Shown here: one piece after another, positions 12,566 through 23,452 of the stretch
Position numbering within the stretch: position 1 is the stretch's first letter
Layout: each line of letters begins with the position of its first letter
Source of the DNA: Nilaparvata lugens
Taxonomy: Eukaryota > Arthropoda > Insecta > Hemiptera > Delphacidae
Direction: 5' to 3'
Assembly (NCBI RefSeq): GCF_014356525.2
Contig: NC_052508.1
Location: forward strand, 43,565,858 to 43,629,857
Length of the DNA: 64,000 nucleotides
The notes under the pieces: model-generated
Databases searched by the model: none
The model's input: only the letters and a program-made list of their open reading frames with translations
Told to the model about the DNA's origin: nothing
Made by a program: the position numbers and the translations under genes

Positions 12566-13238
12566 TCTGGTGTGGCGCACTCACACAACTTTCCTTGCCG
12601 TTATGAAAATTTATCACCTGACGCTAGTGTTCCCGCGCATCTCAAGTCTACTATTCAAAGATCTAAGCCAGCTGGTGTCAGGACTATAACGCTGGAGACA
12701 CACCAGGTCTGCTATCTCTTCATAGTGAATGATTTAATAGAATCAACAGTTGCCAACAGTTTGCAATTGAAATAATAACATTTTCTCGAATTTCTTAGCT
12801 TATTTAACATTATAGGTGAAAATGTTTCAGAACATTAAATGTAGAGATTTTCATGCTCAATCTTTTCCATTTGGAATTTTTCGTTTAAATTGTATCTAAA
12901 GCCTGATAATTGCGAATCTATAATCAAACTTTACCTAAATGGGTCGGAGCTCCTGAAATTTTTACAGATATGGGACTTGTGGCAGTTGATAGAGCTTAAC
13001 GATGACTATTTTAGGTATGAATTTGATCAAAATCGTTGGAGCCGTTTTCGAGAAAATTGCGAAAAACCCTGTTTTTGACAATATTTTCGCCATTTCAGCC
13101 GCATCTTGAATTACATTTGATTGAAATTGTTCGTGTCAGATCCTTATAGGGGAAGGACCTTGAGTTCCAAATTTCAAGTTATTCCGTGAATTGGGAGATG
13201 AGATATCGTGTACACAGACACACATACACAAACACACA

Positions 13239-13269
<31 letters not shown>

Positions 13270-13414
13270 CAGACAGACATACAGACCAATACCTAGAAAC
13301 CACTTTTTTGGGCTCAGGGGACCTCGAAACGTATAGAAATTTACAAATTTGGGTACCTTAATTTTTTTCGGAAAGCAATACTTTCCTTATCTATGGTAAT
13401 GGGGCAAGGAAAGT
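12566..13414 (-). mobile_element. HINE-like interspersed element, copy H1
   Basis: Read on the minus strand it starts with ACTTTCCTTGCCC, whose palindromic partner follows at once (terminal hairpin about 13381-13414, GGTAATGGGGC variant). It ends with GGCAAGGAAAGT...CCACACCAGA at 12566-12600. A CA-rich microsatellite lies at 13217-13272. It is flanked by A tracts on the + strand (T tracts in element sense). No protein is encoded; open frames inside are fragments of the repeat. Confidence 0.85.
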
Positions 13415-13420
13415 AAAAAT

Positions 13421-14039
13421 GGCTGACACTGTCCAACCCTTGAGCAGCATGACATTCAAATTAAACCTTCCTTAATCCCTATCCTAATCCTTTATAATCA
13501 TTTTCCTCCACTCCCTAGTAAAAATGATGTTTTTTTCTTTTTTGCATTATCATTCATGTAAATTTAGCATAAAAAAATTACGTATACATTCTAGATTAGT
13601 TCTTATTCAAAATCTTCCTTTAATGGATCTTAGCATTTTTATTCAACATCCCCTTCCCATTCTTTTTTATAATAATTTTCCTTTCATAATCACCGTATAT
13701 TATTTGCTATTCACATGAACAAATCTCTTTTGTATAATAATTTCCCTTTAATATTGAAATTATTTTAGGATTTACATGTACAAATCTCTTTTCTAATAAT
13801 AACTTTCACTCCCTCAACATCTCACTCTCATCATATAGATTTTCTCATCATTAGGAACTTTTTCTTCATTTTTATCCTAATTATTATTATTATTATTATT
13901 ATTATTTACTCTTTACTGTTAATTCATTAATTTAAGTCTGAATGATTTATTGCTTCTATGGTTTGGTTTTACATATTGATATTTTCAGTCTTAGTTTTTT
14001 ACGCATTATATTTCGTTTAGAATTTTCAACTATCTTTAT
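13421..14039. other. AT-rich intronic sequence with ATT microsatellite
   Basis: A (TTA)n tract of about 28 bp lies at 13880-13908. The rest is T-rich, with no gene or repeat family recognised. Confidence 0.5.
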
Positions 14040-14280
14040 CTACGGTTAAGTGCTTAAGGGGGGAGGGTATCCTCGACACCCTCTCTGAAAATGGACTTCT
14101 AAAGGTCCAAACTTCACCGTTTCATGTGAAAACATAACATAACAGTAGTGCTTTAACTTTCATAATTTTTCTTGCTCAATATTATTGTAGAACTCTTTTA
14201 GTTCAATATCATTCACCATGTTAGAAAGTAAGTTGAATTTTGTTTGTTTAAGCGCATGAATAAAGGAATCTGAATCAAAC
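14040..14280 (+). mobile_element. LINE 3' UTR remnant
   Basis: The stretch ends in a polyadenylation-like signal followed by a short repeat (AATAAAGGAATCTGAATC). It carries a small stem (GGGTATCCTCGACACCC) of the kind seen near other LINE 3' ends in this window. No reverse transcriptase sequence is attached, so this is a heavily 5'-truncated insertion. Confidence 0.45.
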
Positions 14281-14860
14281 TACTGTACTTCTTTCCCTAT
14301 TTTCCCTTATCGCAGGTTTTCTTATCTCTACATGGTCTAAAATGAACCCAACCCAATTCAACTACAGTCACCGTATACAATGTATGTCTTCAGATATCTA
14401 TCGCATCTCTTTTCACCCGATTATTGGCTCAATGAATTTGGCTTGATCAGTCCTTCTCATCCATTTGAGTAGTCTTGTATTGTATTGCATAGGTTTTCGA
14501 ATAGTAGATTACATATTATGATCTCTCTTCATTTATTCATTGAAAATATTAATTTTTTATTTCATTTATACAATATTTCACATGGAATATATACAAATTA
14601 CTTGAAAACCAGGTGTTATTGCTATTAGGTGGCCTCTCACTACAGAAGCAATGAGGCTTTTGTTGAATGAATGAGTTTGTATAAGTGACGCTAATTTAGT
14701 ATATTGTTTTAAATTGATTGTTTGTCCTATAATTATGAAAATTTATGATCCTTCTCTTTTGACTATCTCGTGCATGATATTCTTATATCTTCTATTTTCT
14801 CGATTATAGGGGTTTTAGGGGCTTTACAACATATTATAATAAACACAAAAATGACATCTT

Positions 14861-14968
14861 CTATGTAACATTATTCCAGCTTTTAAAGTATTTCAGTTCT
14901 CTTGAATTCTCCATGTTTGTAACATTATTCCAGCTTTTAAAGTATTTCAGTTCTCCTGAATTCTCTAT
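14861..14968 (+). repeat. Two-copy tandem duplication, 54-bp period
   Basis: The block GTAACATTATTCCAGCTTTT plus AAAGTATTTCAGTTCTC occurs at 14865 and again at 14919, with near-identical continuation (one C/T difference and a short terminal difference). A recent local duplication. Confidence 0.9.
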
Positions 14969-15308
14969 GTTTTCCGTTTGTTTTCATTTCATCACCTACA
15001 TCACTGATCACTGTGGCGAGGGCACTGCATAATTCATGCAGGACACTGCAGGGGAGGGAAATTCCTGACGAATTCTCATTTGGAATTATTCCCAAACAAC
15101 ACTGGGAATAAACCTATGAATTATTTGGATTGCCCAGGAAATATTCTTTCAGTTTTTGAGTTTTCACCAGCCTAAAATAGTATGTGAAAATATACTATTT
15201 CTACATTGATGTGTCTTTGGTTGCACCAAACGAGATCAAGATATGCTAACGATTCAAGATGCAAGATCCCAGCAATTCATAATAACAGAGTTATTAGTTA
15301 CCTCCAAT

Positions 15309-15336
15309 CAGGACCTCCTAAATTTGGGAGGTCCTG
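15309..15336. repeat. 10-bp-arm palindrome sharing the 6971 hairpin core
   Basis: CAGGACCTCC (15309-15318) and GGAGGTCCTG (15327-15336) flank an 8-nt loop. Both the arm and the following TAAAT match the larger hairpin at 6971-7016. Confidence 0.8.
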
Positions 15337-15669
15337 GCTCCACATACCTTGGAACAATTTTCCATTGAAGCTTATAAGTCTTAGTCTTGACTTTGTGTGT
15401 CAATCTCCTTTTCCCAAAATAAGGATAGACTGAAAATTTTCCCAAAATAAGGAATAGTTGCCATTCAGTTTTCTCGTTTCCTGGTAAATCATATTGAGTG
15501 AAGTTAGCTATTCAAGACTCAGCTGTCGCTAATAAACTCATGGAATCACCAATTAATCGATAAAGATTATTGGGGATATCTACCTGACTATTTTTCCTTG
15601 TAGTGTTGTCTTATAATTGGAGTATGGAATTGAAGTATAGTATTCATAATAAATTCACTTTCAACTTCG

Positions 15670-16240
15670 ATATATAGTGTGGCCAACGGACTGAACCTTT
15701 TGATTCAAGGCTCACAAGTCGAGTTCAGATGGATCGCGCGGCCGTGCTACCACGAGACCACGACCACAATAATAATATTCGCTCAGCAGAAGAAACTGCT
15801 CGGGTGTGTATGTGTGTGTGTGTGGATGTTGGCGTGCGCGTGTGAGAGTGTATACGCACACAAGGACGACGACGAAGATATACGACAGAGAAAATAACAA
15901 TAAAAATAGTAGAAAAGGGTGCGGCGGTTGCTAGTGGTTGCGCGTAGGCGCGAACGGTGGACGGTGTGTGGTGGAGGGGAGGGGGACCAGTGCGTCGTAC
16001 AGTAGCTGGACTCGTGTTAATTGGCCAGACCCCGGAACGCTGAGAGAAGTGAAGAAGAAGAAGAAGAAGAAGAGGATTTGAGGAGGCAAGAAAAGGAATG
16101 AAAGGATCCAAGTGGAGAGACTCTGGAGCTGGAGGACTGCAAGAGGCGACCGACCGACCAGTCTTGGTCTGTCCAGATCTGGCTATGGCTCTGTGTGCTC
16201 GCTTCCAGTCAGCTGCTAATATAACTGCCATTTAGAGCCG
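15670..16240. promoter_or_regulatory. GC-rich island in intron 1
   Basis: A GC-rich, CpG-containing segment stands out from AT-rich DNA. It includes a GT stretch (15804-15823), a GAA/AAG repeat (about 16048-16075) and TATATAG at about 15671. An ATG at 15729 opens 25 codons ending at a GTGTGT donor-like site in phase 0. A 168-codon minus frame (15725-16231) is low-complexity and probably spurious. An alternative first exon, enhancer or unrelated promoter are all possible. Confidence 0.3.
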
Positions 16241-17246
16241 AACTGGCCAACGTTTAAGAGCATGTTATTCAATCAATTATATAATTTAGTGATATTACAA
16301 TACTAATGGATTAGCATTGGCAAGTTGATGATTAAAAACTGTGTAGTTTTATAGGTTTTAATATAACAATGAAGAAGTCATCAAAACTTGAATTATTTGA
16401 ACTTCATATATATTCACTGTCTTCTCAATCAATATTTTTTTAATTTAATCTTTTGTATTTTTAATTTAACTAATTCAATCAGTCCCAACTAATGTTTGAT
16501 ATACTTTATTTCTTCTAAATTATAAAAGTGATACTATTGATAATGGCGTATTCCTTATCATCACATAACTCATGTTTTTTGCTTTTCTAGTTTGATGTCT
16601 AGGTTCACAGGAAAATCCGATCTAATGTCTTATGGATTCAAACAACCAATTCGTTGGAAATTTACACCTATTGGAAATTTTTATTGCTTAGCATATGTCC
16701 AGGAATTCACATATTGGTTTGTGATCGTACTTATACCACCACCTCCTTATTGTCTATTGTGACTTACTGCTTCTGTGTTCTTTCACTTTTGTGCAGAAGT
16801 CTCCTGCCATTATCGTTTTTTATTATTGAGAATATGTAATTCACTCATTATTTTTAATTTTTTCAAATTCAAATTTTATTTATTCAAACTCACAATATTC
16901 ACATTCAGAATCAATAAGAAAAACAAAACACTCAGCTCAGTAAGATAAAAAATAATTAATGGAAGATTAATAAAATAAATACTGGTATGTTTTATTAGAT
17001 ATACGGTAAATTTGTGAATCGGAATAAAAAATACTACCTGCTGGAAGTATACAATACTCCACGTTTGCAAGCAGGAATGAATATCACTTCAACTAATTTT
17101 AAATGCATGAATAAAAGGAGAAAGAAAAAGAAAAGAGAAAGATAAGACTAGCAACCATTCACTCTCACATTCACACACCTTGCACACTTTCCAAAAACAG
17201 CTCATCTTACTAATGCTTATTGCCAGCCACCAAAATTACATTTTAA

Positions 17247-20225
17247 CTACGAAATAACATTGAATAAGGATTCTAAATGGTCAGGCATAAGACCTCTGAG
17301 CCATCTAAGAATTCTTTTTTTGAAAACAAGTTGATTTTGAAGCCTCTTGATTTCAATTGGGATATTATTAAAAAACTTGGGGCCAAGAAATACAAACGAT
17401 TTCTGGAAACAAGTGGTATACGATTTGGGAAGTCTCAGTAAATCAGCTGTCACTCTCCTAGTTTGATAGCTGGGAACATCCCTGAGCAACGTATGACCAC
17501 CGTTTCCAGACATTACAAAGAACATATACAGGACCTTAAACACATACATATATCTAAGAGGCAAACATCCAAGGCACTGAAATAGAGGAAAAGAATGTTC
17601 ATATCTACCCTTTCTATTTATAACACGGACTATCGATTTCTGCACCGTTATCAATGGCTTCAAGTGACAAATATAGGTGGAGCCCCAACAATTAATACCA
17701 TAACTTATTTTTGGATCAACAAATGCAAAATATAACTGCCTAAGAACATTTAAAGGGAGAAATTTATTCAAGAAATAGAATTTTCGCAGGACGAGTAACA
17801 GATAGTTTTTTATGATAGATATATGCTGAGACCAGTTAAGCTTTTCATCAACAATCACACCTAAATATTTAATGGCATTGGTCTGACCAACGACCTCACA
17901 GTCACAGTCATTCCGATCACAGGCACCATGAAACTTCAGTGCAGAAGGCAGTGTCCATGGTGTTGTTAATGTGAACAATATATATTTTGTTTTTGTAAGA
18001 TTGAGCTGTATTCTATTGTGCCTGAACCAAAGCAATAGCTTATCCAAATCATCCTGCATCATTCTCTCTAAGTTGGGGCCATCCAGTCCACAATATGCCA
18101 AGGCAGTGTCATCTGCAAAGGACACAGGCATACCATTGAACTCACACGAATAGAGATCATTTATAAAGATGAGAAACAAGATTGGTCCAAGGACGGAACC
18201 CTGTGGTACACCACAGTCCACTCCCCGAACCTCACTCTTCACTCTCCCAATAGTTACATATTGCTGCCTGTCCTTCAAATATGAAGAGAACCAATCCAGA
18301 ACCATGCCCCTGATACCAGCCTTAGATAATTTATTCAACAAGATTGAATGGTTAACCGTGTCAAATGCCTTTCTGATGTCCAAAAACAGTCCTGCAACAC
18401 AGCGCGCTGGCCTGAAGTTGAAGCCACAGAAAACAACCGACATGAATCTTTCAAGAGCCATTTCAGTATTCATGCGTTCACGAAAGCCAAACTGTTTATT
18501 ATAGAAAAAGTTATATGAGTTGAGGAAATTGAGAAGTCTTCTTTTCACTATCTTTTCCAATATCTTTGAGAAGACAGACAGCAGAGATATAGGTCTATAA
18601 TTGTTCAACTTAAATCTAGAACCGGATTTGTAGATTGGCACCACTCTTGCTAGCTTCATCCCAGAAGGAAATATTCCTGTAGATAGACTGCAATTGAAAA
18701 TATCAACTAGAATGGGAACAATGGTCAGAGCAACCTCCTTCAAAATTCTAGAAGATATAAGATCATCTCCAGAAGAAGTACCATTTTTTAATTGTTTTAT
18801 GTAAATTAACAGTTCATCATAGGTGACAGCTTCAAAAAACATAGACGCTTGATGGTTTCTTTCCTTGAAGGTGTTATGATAGTCATTTTCATTATCAGCT
18901 GCACCATAAGAAGTAGCTAAAACGTCTCTGCCAATGTTAACAAAAAAATCATTAAATAGATTTGCTATTGTTTTTGGATCCGTTACAATTTCATTCCTGT
19001 GTTCTATTTTCAATTCATCATGAGATCTAGTTTTTCTCGGATTTCCACACAGTTTATTTAGAACTAGCCATTTTTTCCGAGGGGGCATTTGATCTAATGT
19101 AGAATAATACTTTTGTTTTTGAATTTTAATCCAATTTTTTATTTTTCTAGAATAAGTTTTTAAATTATTTTTTATCCTTAGGTTTTCTGGGTTAGCTTTC
19201 ATTTTTTTAAATAATTTATCGCGCGAGTGGATTGCTGCACATAGACCATCAGTTATCCATGGTTTAAGCTTCTTTAAATTTGTTGAATTTATTTGAGATT
19301 CGACTCTCACTTTTGAACACGCAATGTAATTTTCAAAGACTTCAAGAAATTTATCAAATTTATAGTTGACATCATTACTGAATAAAACATCACCCCAATC
19401 ATGGGACAGCAGGAAATTATTCAGTTTATCAAAATCTATTTTATATTTATCTTGACAAGAGTTCCTTAAGTTATTCTCTAAGTTAGCTCGAATTGTCAAT
19501 GAAACAGCTCTATGATCGCCAATTAAATCCTCAATAACTGCGCATTTTACAAAATGAGAAAAATTTCGAGATCTGATAAATACGTGATCAATGCAGGATG
19601 ATGTGGTCTCAGTCACTCTGGTAGGTATATCTATTATTGATTCGAAGCCGTAATAGCTAAGTATTTCTAAATAATCATCAACTTTGTTATCACCAGACCC
19701 CAAAATGTTGATATTGACGTCACCTATTATAACAGTGTCACAGGCAGAAGGAACGTTTAAAATAGAATCAAGACTAGTAAGAAATCTATAGCATTCAAAG
19801 CCATGCCATCGATAAAGCACAATGAGATTGAATTTGTAGTTTGATAAGGTGCAATGAAGATAAAGAATATCCGCACCCTCCACCCTACATTCCGTCACAC
19901 TGCAGTTGAAACCAACTAATTCAGTGGAATAATAAACAACCAAGCCAGTGGCTCTCGTGAAAGAAGAAACACTTGAACATGATTCATAGCCATCAATAAA
20001 ATACTGTGACACCTGCTCATCTGTATCCAACCACACCTCAGTCAGTGCTATTATCGCTGGCCTCACTTTCCAGCAGTTAATATATGTAACAAACTTATCA
20101 AAATTGCTGCTAATCCCTTGAATGTTTTGATGAAGGATCGTAAAATTATGACTTGATGAAATATGTGAATCATTAACTTCATCAACAGAGCTCAATAGAA
20201 CACATATATTTTCATCCTCCATCAT
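17247..20225 (-). CDS. LINE ORF2: AP-type endonuclease and reverse transcriptase
   Basis: This 992-residue protein would nick target DNA and reverse-transcribe the element RNA. The endonuclease (about 25-245) shows HQN at 32-34, TEVW with Glu63, GDVNIN at 168-173 (Asp169, Asn171), CIDHVF at 211-216 and GDHRAV with Asp237/His238. The reverse transcriptase (about 500-830) shows NNYRPISLLS at 541-550, FGFRE at 579, LDIRKAFDTV with Asp616, GVPQGSVLGP at 672-681, FADD at 703-706 and YLGVIVDEKLNW near 787-798. All catalytic motifs are present and there is no internal stop. The rest is a C-terminal region without RNase H motifs. The tandem Met start (MMEDEN) is the first in frame. Overall similarity of motifs is to CR1/Jockey-group polymerases; the exact clade is not settled. 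Confidence 0.93.
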   Translation of the reverse strand: MMEDENICVLLSSVDEVNDSHISSSHNFTILHQNIQGISSNFDKFVTYINCWKVRPAIIALTEVWLDTDEQVSQYFIDGYESCSSVSSFTRATGLVVYYSTELVGFNCSVTECRVEGADILYLHCTLSNYKFNLIVLYRWHGFECYRFLTSLDSILNVPSACDTVIIGDVNINILGSGDNKVDDYLEILSYYGFESIIDIPTRVTETTSSCIDHVFIRSRNFSHFVKCAVIEDLIGDHRAVSLTIRANLENNLRNSCQDKYKIDFDKLNNFLLSHDWGDVLFSNDVNYKFDKFLEVFENYIACSKVRVESQINSTNLKKLKPWITDGLCAAIHSRDKLFKKMKANPENLRIKNNLKTYSRKIKNWIKIQKQKYYSTLDQMPPRKKWLVLNKLCGNPRKTRSHDELKIEHRNEIVTDPKTIANLFNDFFVNIGRDVLATSYGAADNENDYHNTFKERNHQASMFFEAVTYDELLIYIKQLKNGTSSGDDLISSRILKEVALTIVPILVDIFNCSLSTGIFPSGMKLARVVPIYKSGSRFKLNNYRPISLLSVFSKILEKIVKRRLLNFLNSYNFFYNKQFGFRERMNTEMALERFMSVVFCGFNFRPARCVAGLFLDIRKAFDTVNHSILLNKLSKAGIRGMVLDWFSSYLKDRQQYVTIGRVKSEVRGVDCGVPQGSVLGPILFLIFINDLYSCEFNGMPVSFADDTALAYCGLDGPNLERMMQDDLDKLLLWFRHNRIQLNLTKTKYILFTLTTPWTLPSALKFHGACDRNDCDCEVVGQTNAIKYLGVIVDEKLNWSQHISIIKNYLLLVLRKFYFLNKFLPLNVLRQLYFAFVDPKISYGINCWGSTYICHLKPLITVQKSIVRVINRKGRYEHSFPLFQCLGCLPLRYMYVFKVLYMFFVMSGNGGHTLLRDVPSYQTRRVTADLLRLPKSYTTCFQKSFVFLGPKFFNNIPIEIKRLQNQLVFKKRILRWLRGLMPDHLESLFNVIS

Positions 20226-21322
20226 AATTGATAGGATATAATATACAAAATTTTATATTAATGACTAGGTGGCATATCAGGAATTGAAAATCAGTATAGA
20301 TTTCACATGGCTTCATTGGAACTTCATTCACACTCGCATACACACAATTAAAAAAAGAGATAGAAAAGAGCATATATGGGAAGAAAACGAAAATGAAAGA
20401 TGAAAAAGATAACAAGAAATAGAAAATAGAGAAATTGATTCTCCTCAACTAGCGTGTAGGAACCCACAATAAATTTAGATATATTAACATATAATTCATA
20501 GATTATCATAGTAATTCAACTCACTATAATTAATTACAGATTAAGAATATAAATTCAAATTAAAAAATAATACACTATATGTAGTACTGAACAAAACTAC
20601 TAGGAAGGACCTAAAATGACTAATTCGCACGGAGAAACATCACATAAAAAAACACGACACTGCTTTGATAACGTTGAGAACAATAATAATAAAATTAAAA
20701 ATTATAAGTTACACCATCTATCTAGTGATATCGTAATCCATTTGCCTATTTAATTATAATAAATTCATTTATAAGACCTACTTGTCTATTTATGATATCA
20801 TAAGATTCACCACTGAATATTGGCGTTAAAGTTTTCTTTCACCTGTAATCAGCACACAGACTAAGGTGTTGTGTTTAATTTATTATTAGAATAAAACTCA
20901 GTTGAAAAGTATTTTTGTCAATATACGACCGGAATGAGAGAATGACCAAAAAATGCAATGTATACATTTTATCTTTTAGAAAGGGATCGTGATAAGCATA
21001 ATTATAAAATATATATTCAAAATCAATAATACCTAAAATAAAACTCTCATTTTATGAATAAAGTACTTAGAACAGCAACAACCTGAATTAGAGTTGAAGA
21101 AACAAATATACGAAAACCAATAAAAAAATATTCCTTAACATTTCAATGAAAAAATAATGACAACAGAAACACCTCCCCCTCGAGGACTCAAAGCAACTAT
21201 AGTTCAAACTACCGATTTACAAATAAATGAACCAACATATCATAGTCTTAATGGAAGGAAAAATAAATAACTTCATAATGTTCTTACTCACAGTTTATCA
21301 TTTTCAGTACACTCAAACAACT
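20226..21322 (-). other. 1.1-kb AT-rich spacer between LINE ORF1 and ORF2
   Basis: No open frame longer than about 80 codons and no known domain occurs here. A 78-codon hydrophobic minus frame (20212-20448) overlaps the ORF2 start in another frame. The spacer may be an internal leader for ORF2, an insertion, or degenerate sequence. Confidence 0.6.
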
Positions 21323-22267
21323 TTATCCTTGACTAAGCTTTTCCAAAGAAGCCTCTCGCACTATTTGCTTGGCTGGGGACGCAGCATCCTTCCTAACGAA
21401 AATTTTTCCACTCTTGACCCAAACAAATTCCAGTTTTCCCCTTTTCTTCAATTCCTTAGCCTTTCCAAGAAGCTGTTTGTTGTAAGGAGACAGATGATCG
21501 TTGATGTATATAGAAGATCCAGGGAGCCCCAAACCAAGATCGATTGCATTAATATCTTTTTTCTTTTTCGCCGCTTCAAGCCACGAAAACTTTACTCTTC
21601 TTGCAACAAATTTAACGATGATATTACTACCACCCCTAGCGTTTGGCACTCTATGAGCTATAGCAATGTCCTCCTGTTTAAATGAGACCCCGATCAACTT
21701 AGCAACAGCCCCCAATATTTCATAAATGTTTTCCTTTTCAGTTCGTGGTAAACCCCCAATTTCTAAGTTTTCAATCCTCGACCTCTGCTGTAGAAAATTA
21801 ACCTCCTCTCGTAGCTGGGAATTGCTTTTTTCAAGCTCTGCAATGGCCGTTTCCAACTTGATACACTTCTCATCGTGATCCGCAGAGAGTTTTTCAAATT
21901 TTGATTTGGTTTCTTCACTGGACTTTTTCAAAGAATCGACGTCAGTTCTAAGTGCAACAATCTTAGGCTCAAACAAATTGATAAGCTCAGTACGCAGTTC
22001 GGTAATAGAGTCCAATATTTTATTCAACTTGGCGTCTATACTAGTATTATCAGTACCGTTAATACACTCATCACACTTCCAGGCTGATCTTGCTTGAGAA
22101 TTCATCTTTTTGAACTTATCAATTGTTCCAAGTCTTGTACAACTCGCGTGAAACAGACCCGCACATTTATTACACTTAATGCTTTCTCCAGCATTAGCAA
22201 AACTTGAATTACATTTACAGCAGTCAGCCATATTAACAGTTAATATAAGGGAGCACGCACACAACAA
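21323..22267 (-). CDS. LINE ORF1: PHD finger, coiled coil, FP-C-like domain
   Basis: The 314-residue protein probably binds the element RNA. Translation may start at Met13 (22231), just before MADCCKC. A PHD-type zinc finger spans about 16-68, with Cys16/17, Cys19, Cys32, Cys35, His40, Cys43, Cys65 and Cys68. A charged heptad-rich coiled coil follows (about 75-165). The C-terminal part (about 166-295; LEIGGLPRTEKENIY, IAIAHRVPN, INDHLSPYNKQLL) looks like the nucleic-acid-binding domain of LINE ORF1 and baculovirus-FP-C-type proteins common in arthropod elements. The frame is intact. It sits 1.1 kb upstream of ORF2 on the same strand. Confidence 0.88.
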   Translation of the reverse strand: MLCACSLILTVNMADCCKCNSSFANAGESIKCNKCAGLFHASCTRLGTIDKFKKMNSQARSAWKCDECINGTDNTSIDAKLNKILDSITELRTELINLFEPKIVALRTDVDSLKKSSEETKSKFEKLSADHDEKCIKLETAIAELEKSNSQLREEVNFLQQRSRIENLEIGGLPRTEKENIYEILGAVAKLIGVSFKQEDIAIAHRVPNARGGSNIIVKFVARRVKFSWLEAAKKKKDINAIDLGLGLPGSSIYINDHLSPYNKQLLGKAKELKKRGKLEFVWVKSGKIFVRKDAASPAKQIVREASLEKLSQG

Positions 22268-22616
22268 GAACGAAAAATAATTTATTTGTTATCAATCTAC
22301 TCACGTAATTAATAAAGTGGGTCCAACACACAAGAAGAAGAAAATCAGTATTTATGCATGTTTACGCAAACAAACAGCATTGAAATAGAAACGAAAGTAA
22401 GAAAGTAACTTCCACTTTATCTACTAACAGATAACGGAGCTAGGAAAAGAACGACCACTCTCCTTGGCTTCTCGATAAACACTGAATCTCTTGATGTTCA
22501 AGTATTTATTTTTCAAGTTGTATTTTATTTTTATTTCAATCCATTGTTACATACAGCTGTTGTTTTAGGAGTAAGTTTAAGTTTCTTTTCAAGTTTTAAA
22601 ATTATCAATTATTAAT

Positions 22617-22782
22617 ACAATATTTTTCAGTATCAGTGGTGATTTAGTGAATTATTCTTATTAAATTTGGTTTTCAACTTTTCTAAATTAGAAATACCTA
22701 CAATATTTTTCAGTATCAGTGGTGATTTAGTGAATTATTCTTATTAAATTTGGTTTTCAACTTTTCTAAATTAGAAATACCT
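22617..22782 (+). repeat. Two-copy tandem duplication, 83-bp period
   Basis: ACAATATTTTTCAGTATCAG and the next ~60 bp, ending in AAATTAGAAATACCTA, recur 83 bp later with no visible mismatch. A very recent duplication or an assembly artefact. Confidence 0.95.
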
Positions 22783-22799
22783 AGTTTATAAATATTTTG

Positions 22800-22980
22800 G
22801 ACTCATAATTCTACAAAAATTTCAAGTGTAAGCATAATCTATTTTTAGGCAATTTCTATCTAAATATGGAGAAGGAACAGTTTTGAGCTTTAAGCCTTCG
22901 GTTCCTCTCCCAATCATTCATAGTTGAAAATGATATTGTATGTATCAATGTATAAATGAATAAATAAATTGTCCTTGGAT
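22800..22980 (+). mobile_element. LINE 3' UTR remnant
   Basis: Contains the stem AGGAACAGTTT...GGTTCCTC and ends in TGTATAAATGAATAAATAAA. This structure (stem-loop, then AATAAA-rich short repeat) recurs at several LINE ends here. No coding part is attached. Confidence 0.5.
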
Positions 22981-23452
22981 GAAATATCCATCGTTAAAAT
23001 AGGTAGTTACAACGAAAAAAGGGAGATACAATGCCTGAGAATAAACATAGCTCTACTAATGAACACAGAACACCATGTTATTCATCGTTATTTTGAAAAT
23101 TATAATTCTTAAATAGCGTTCTGTATAGATGAAACATTCATGTAGCATTTTCCAATACTATAAGGTCTCCATAGTTCTGTGTGTCATTGTAAGGTCGTCG
23201 TAGGCACTGGAAAGCTGTACAAACACCACCCATCTGTACAAACTGGAAGAAGCATCGCCCAAGAAGTGACTGCCGTTCCAAAGTAAGTAAAGTAACATGT
23301 AAAACTATGAAGAACATGGTGGAAAGGCTACATGATTGTTTTAAAATTGAAGTAAGTAATGTAACAGATTTAATTGGTTCAACATATTGCAAAATGCGAA
23401 AATGGCATAGTTACATCAATAAGGGCAGGGACACACGATGCGTTTTTTCAGA

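Larger units (their letters stand above)
16858..22470 (-). mobile_element. Full-length, apparently intact non-LTR retrotransposon (CR1/Jockey type)
   Basis: Minus-strand element with two uninterrupted ORFs (PHD-finger ORF1 at 21323-22267, endonuclease-RT ORF2 at 17247-20225). Its 3' end near 16858-16890 has AATAAATAAA followed by short TTTGAA-type repeats, typical of CR1-related tails. The 5' end is estimated near 22470. No target-site duplication was identified with confidence. It lies antisense in the long first intron of the FERM gene. Unlike most bicistronic LINEs it has about 1.1 kb between the ORFs. Intact frames suggest recent insertion. Confidence 0.85.

Noticed and set aside
15725..16231. 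168-codon minus-strand ORF
   Set aside because: It spans GT and AAG simple repeats and shows no family signature; the GC-rich composition alone explains its length.
17971..18504. Plus-strand ORFs of 60 and 111 codons
   Set aside because: They are antisense shadows of the LINE reverse transcriptase ORF2.
21227..21685. 152-codon plus-strand ORF
   Set aside because: It lies largely antisense to the C-terminal part of LINE ORF1 and has no features of its own.
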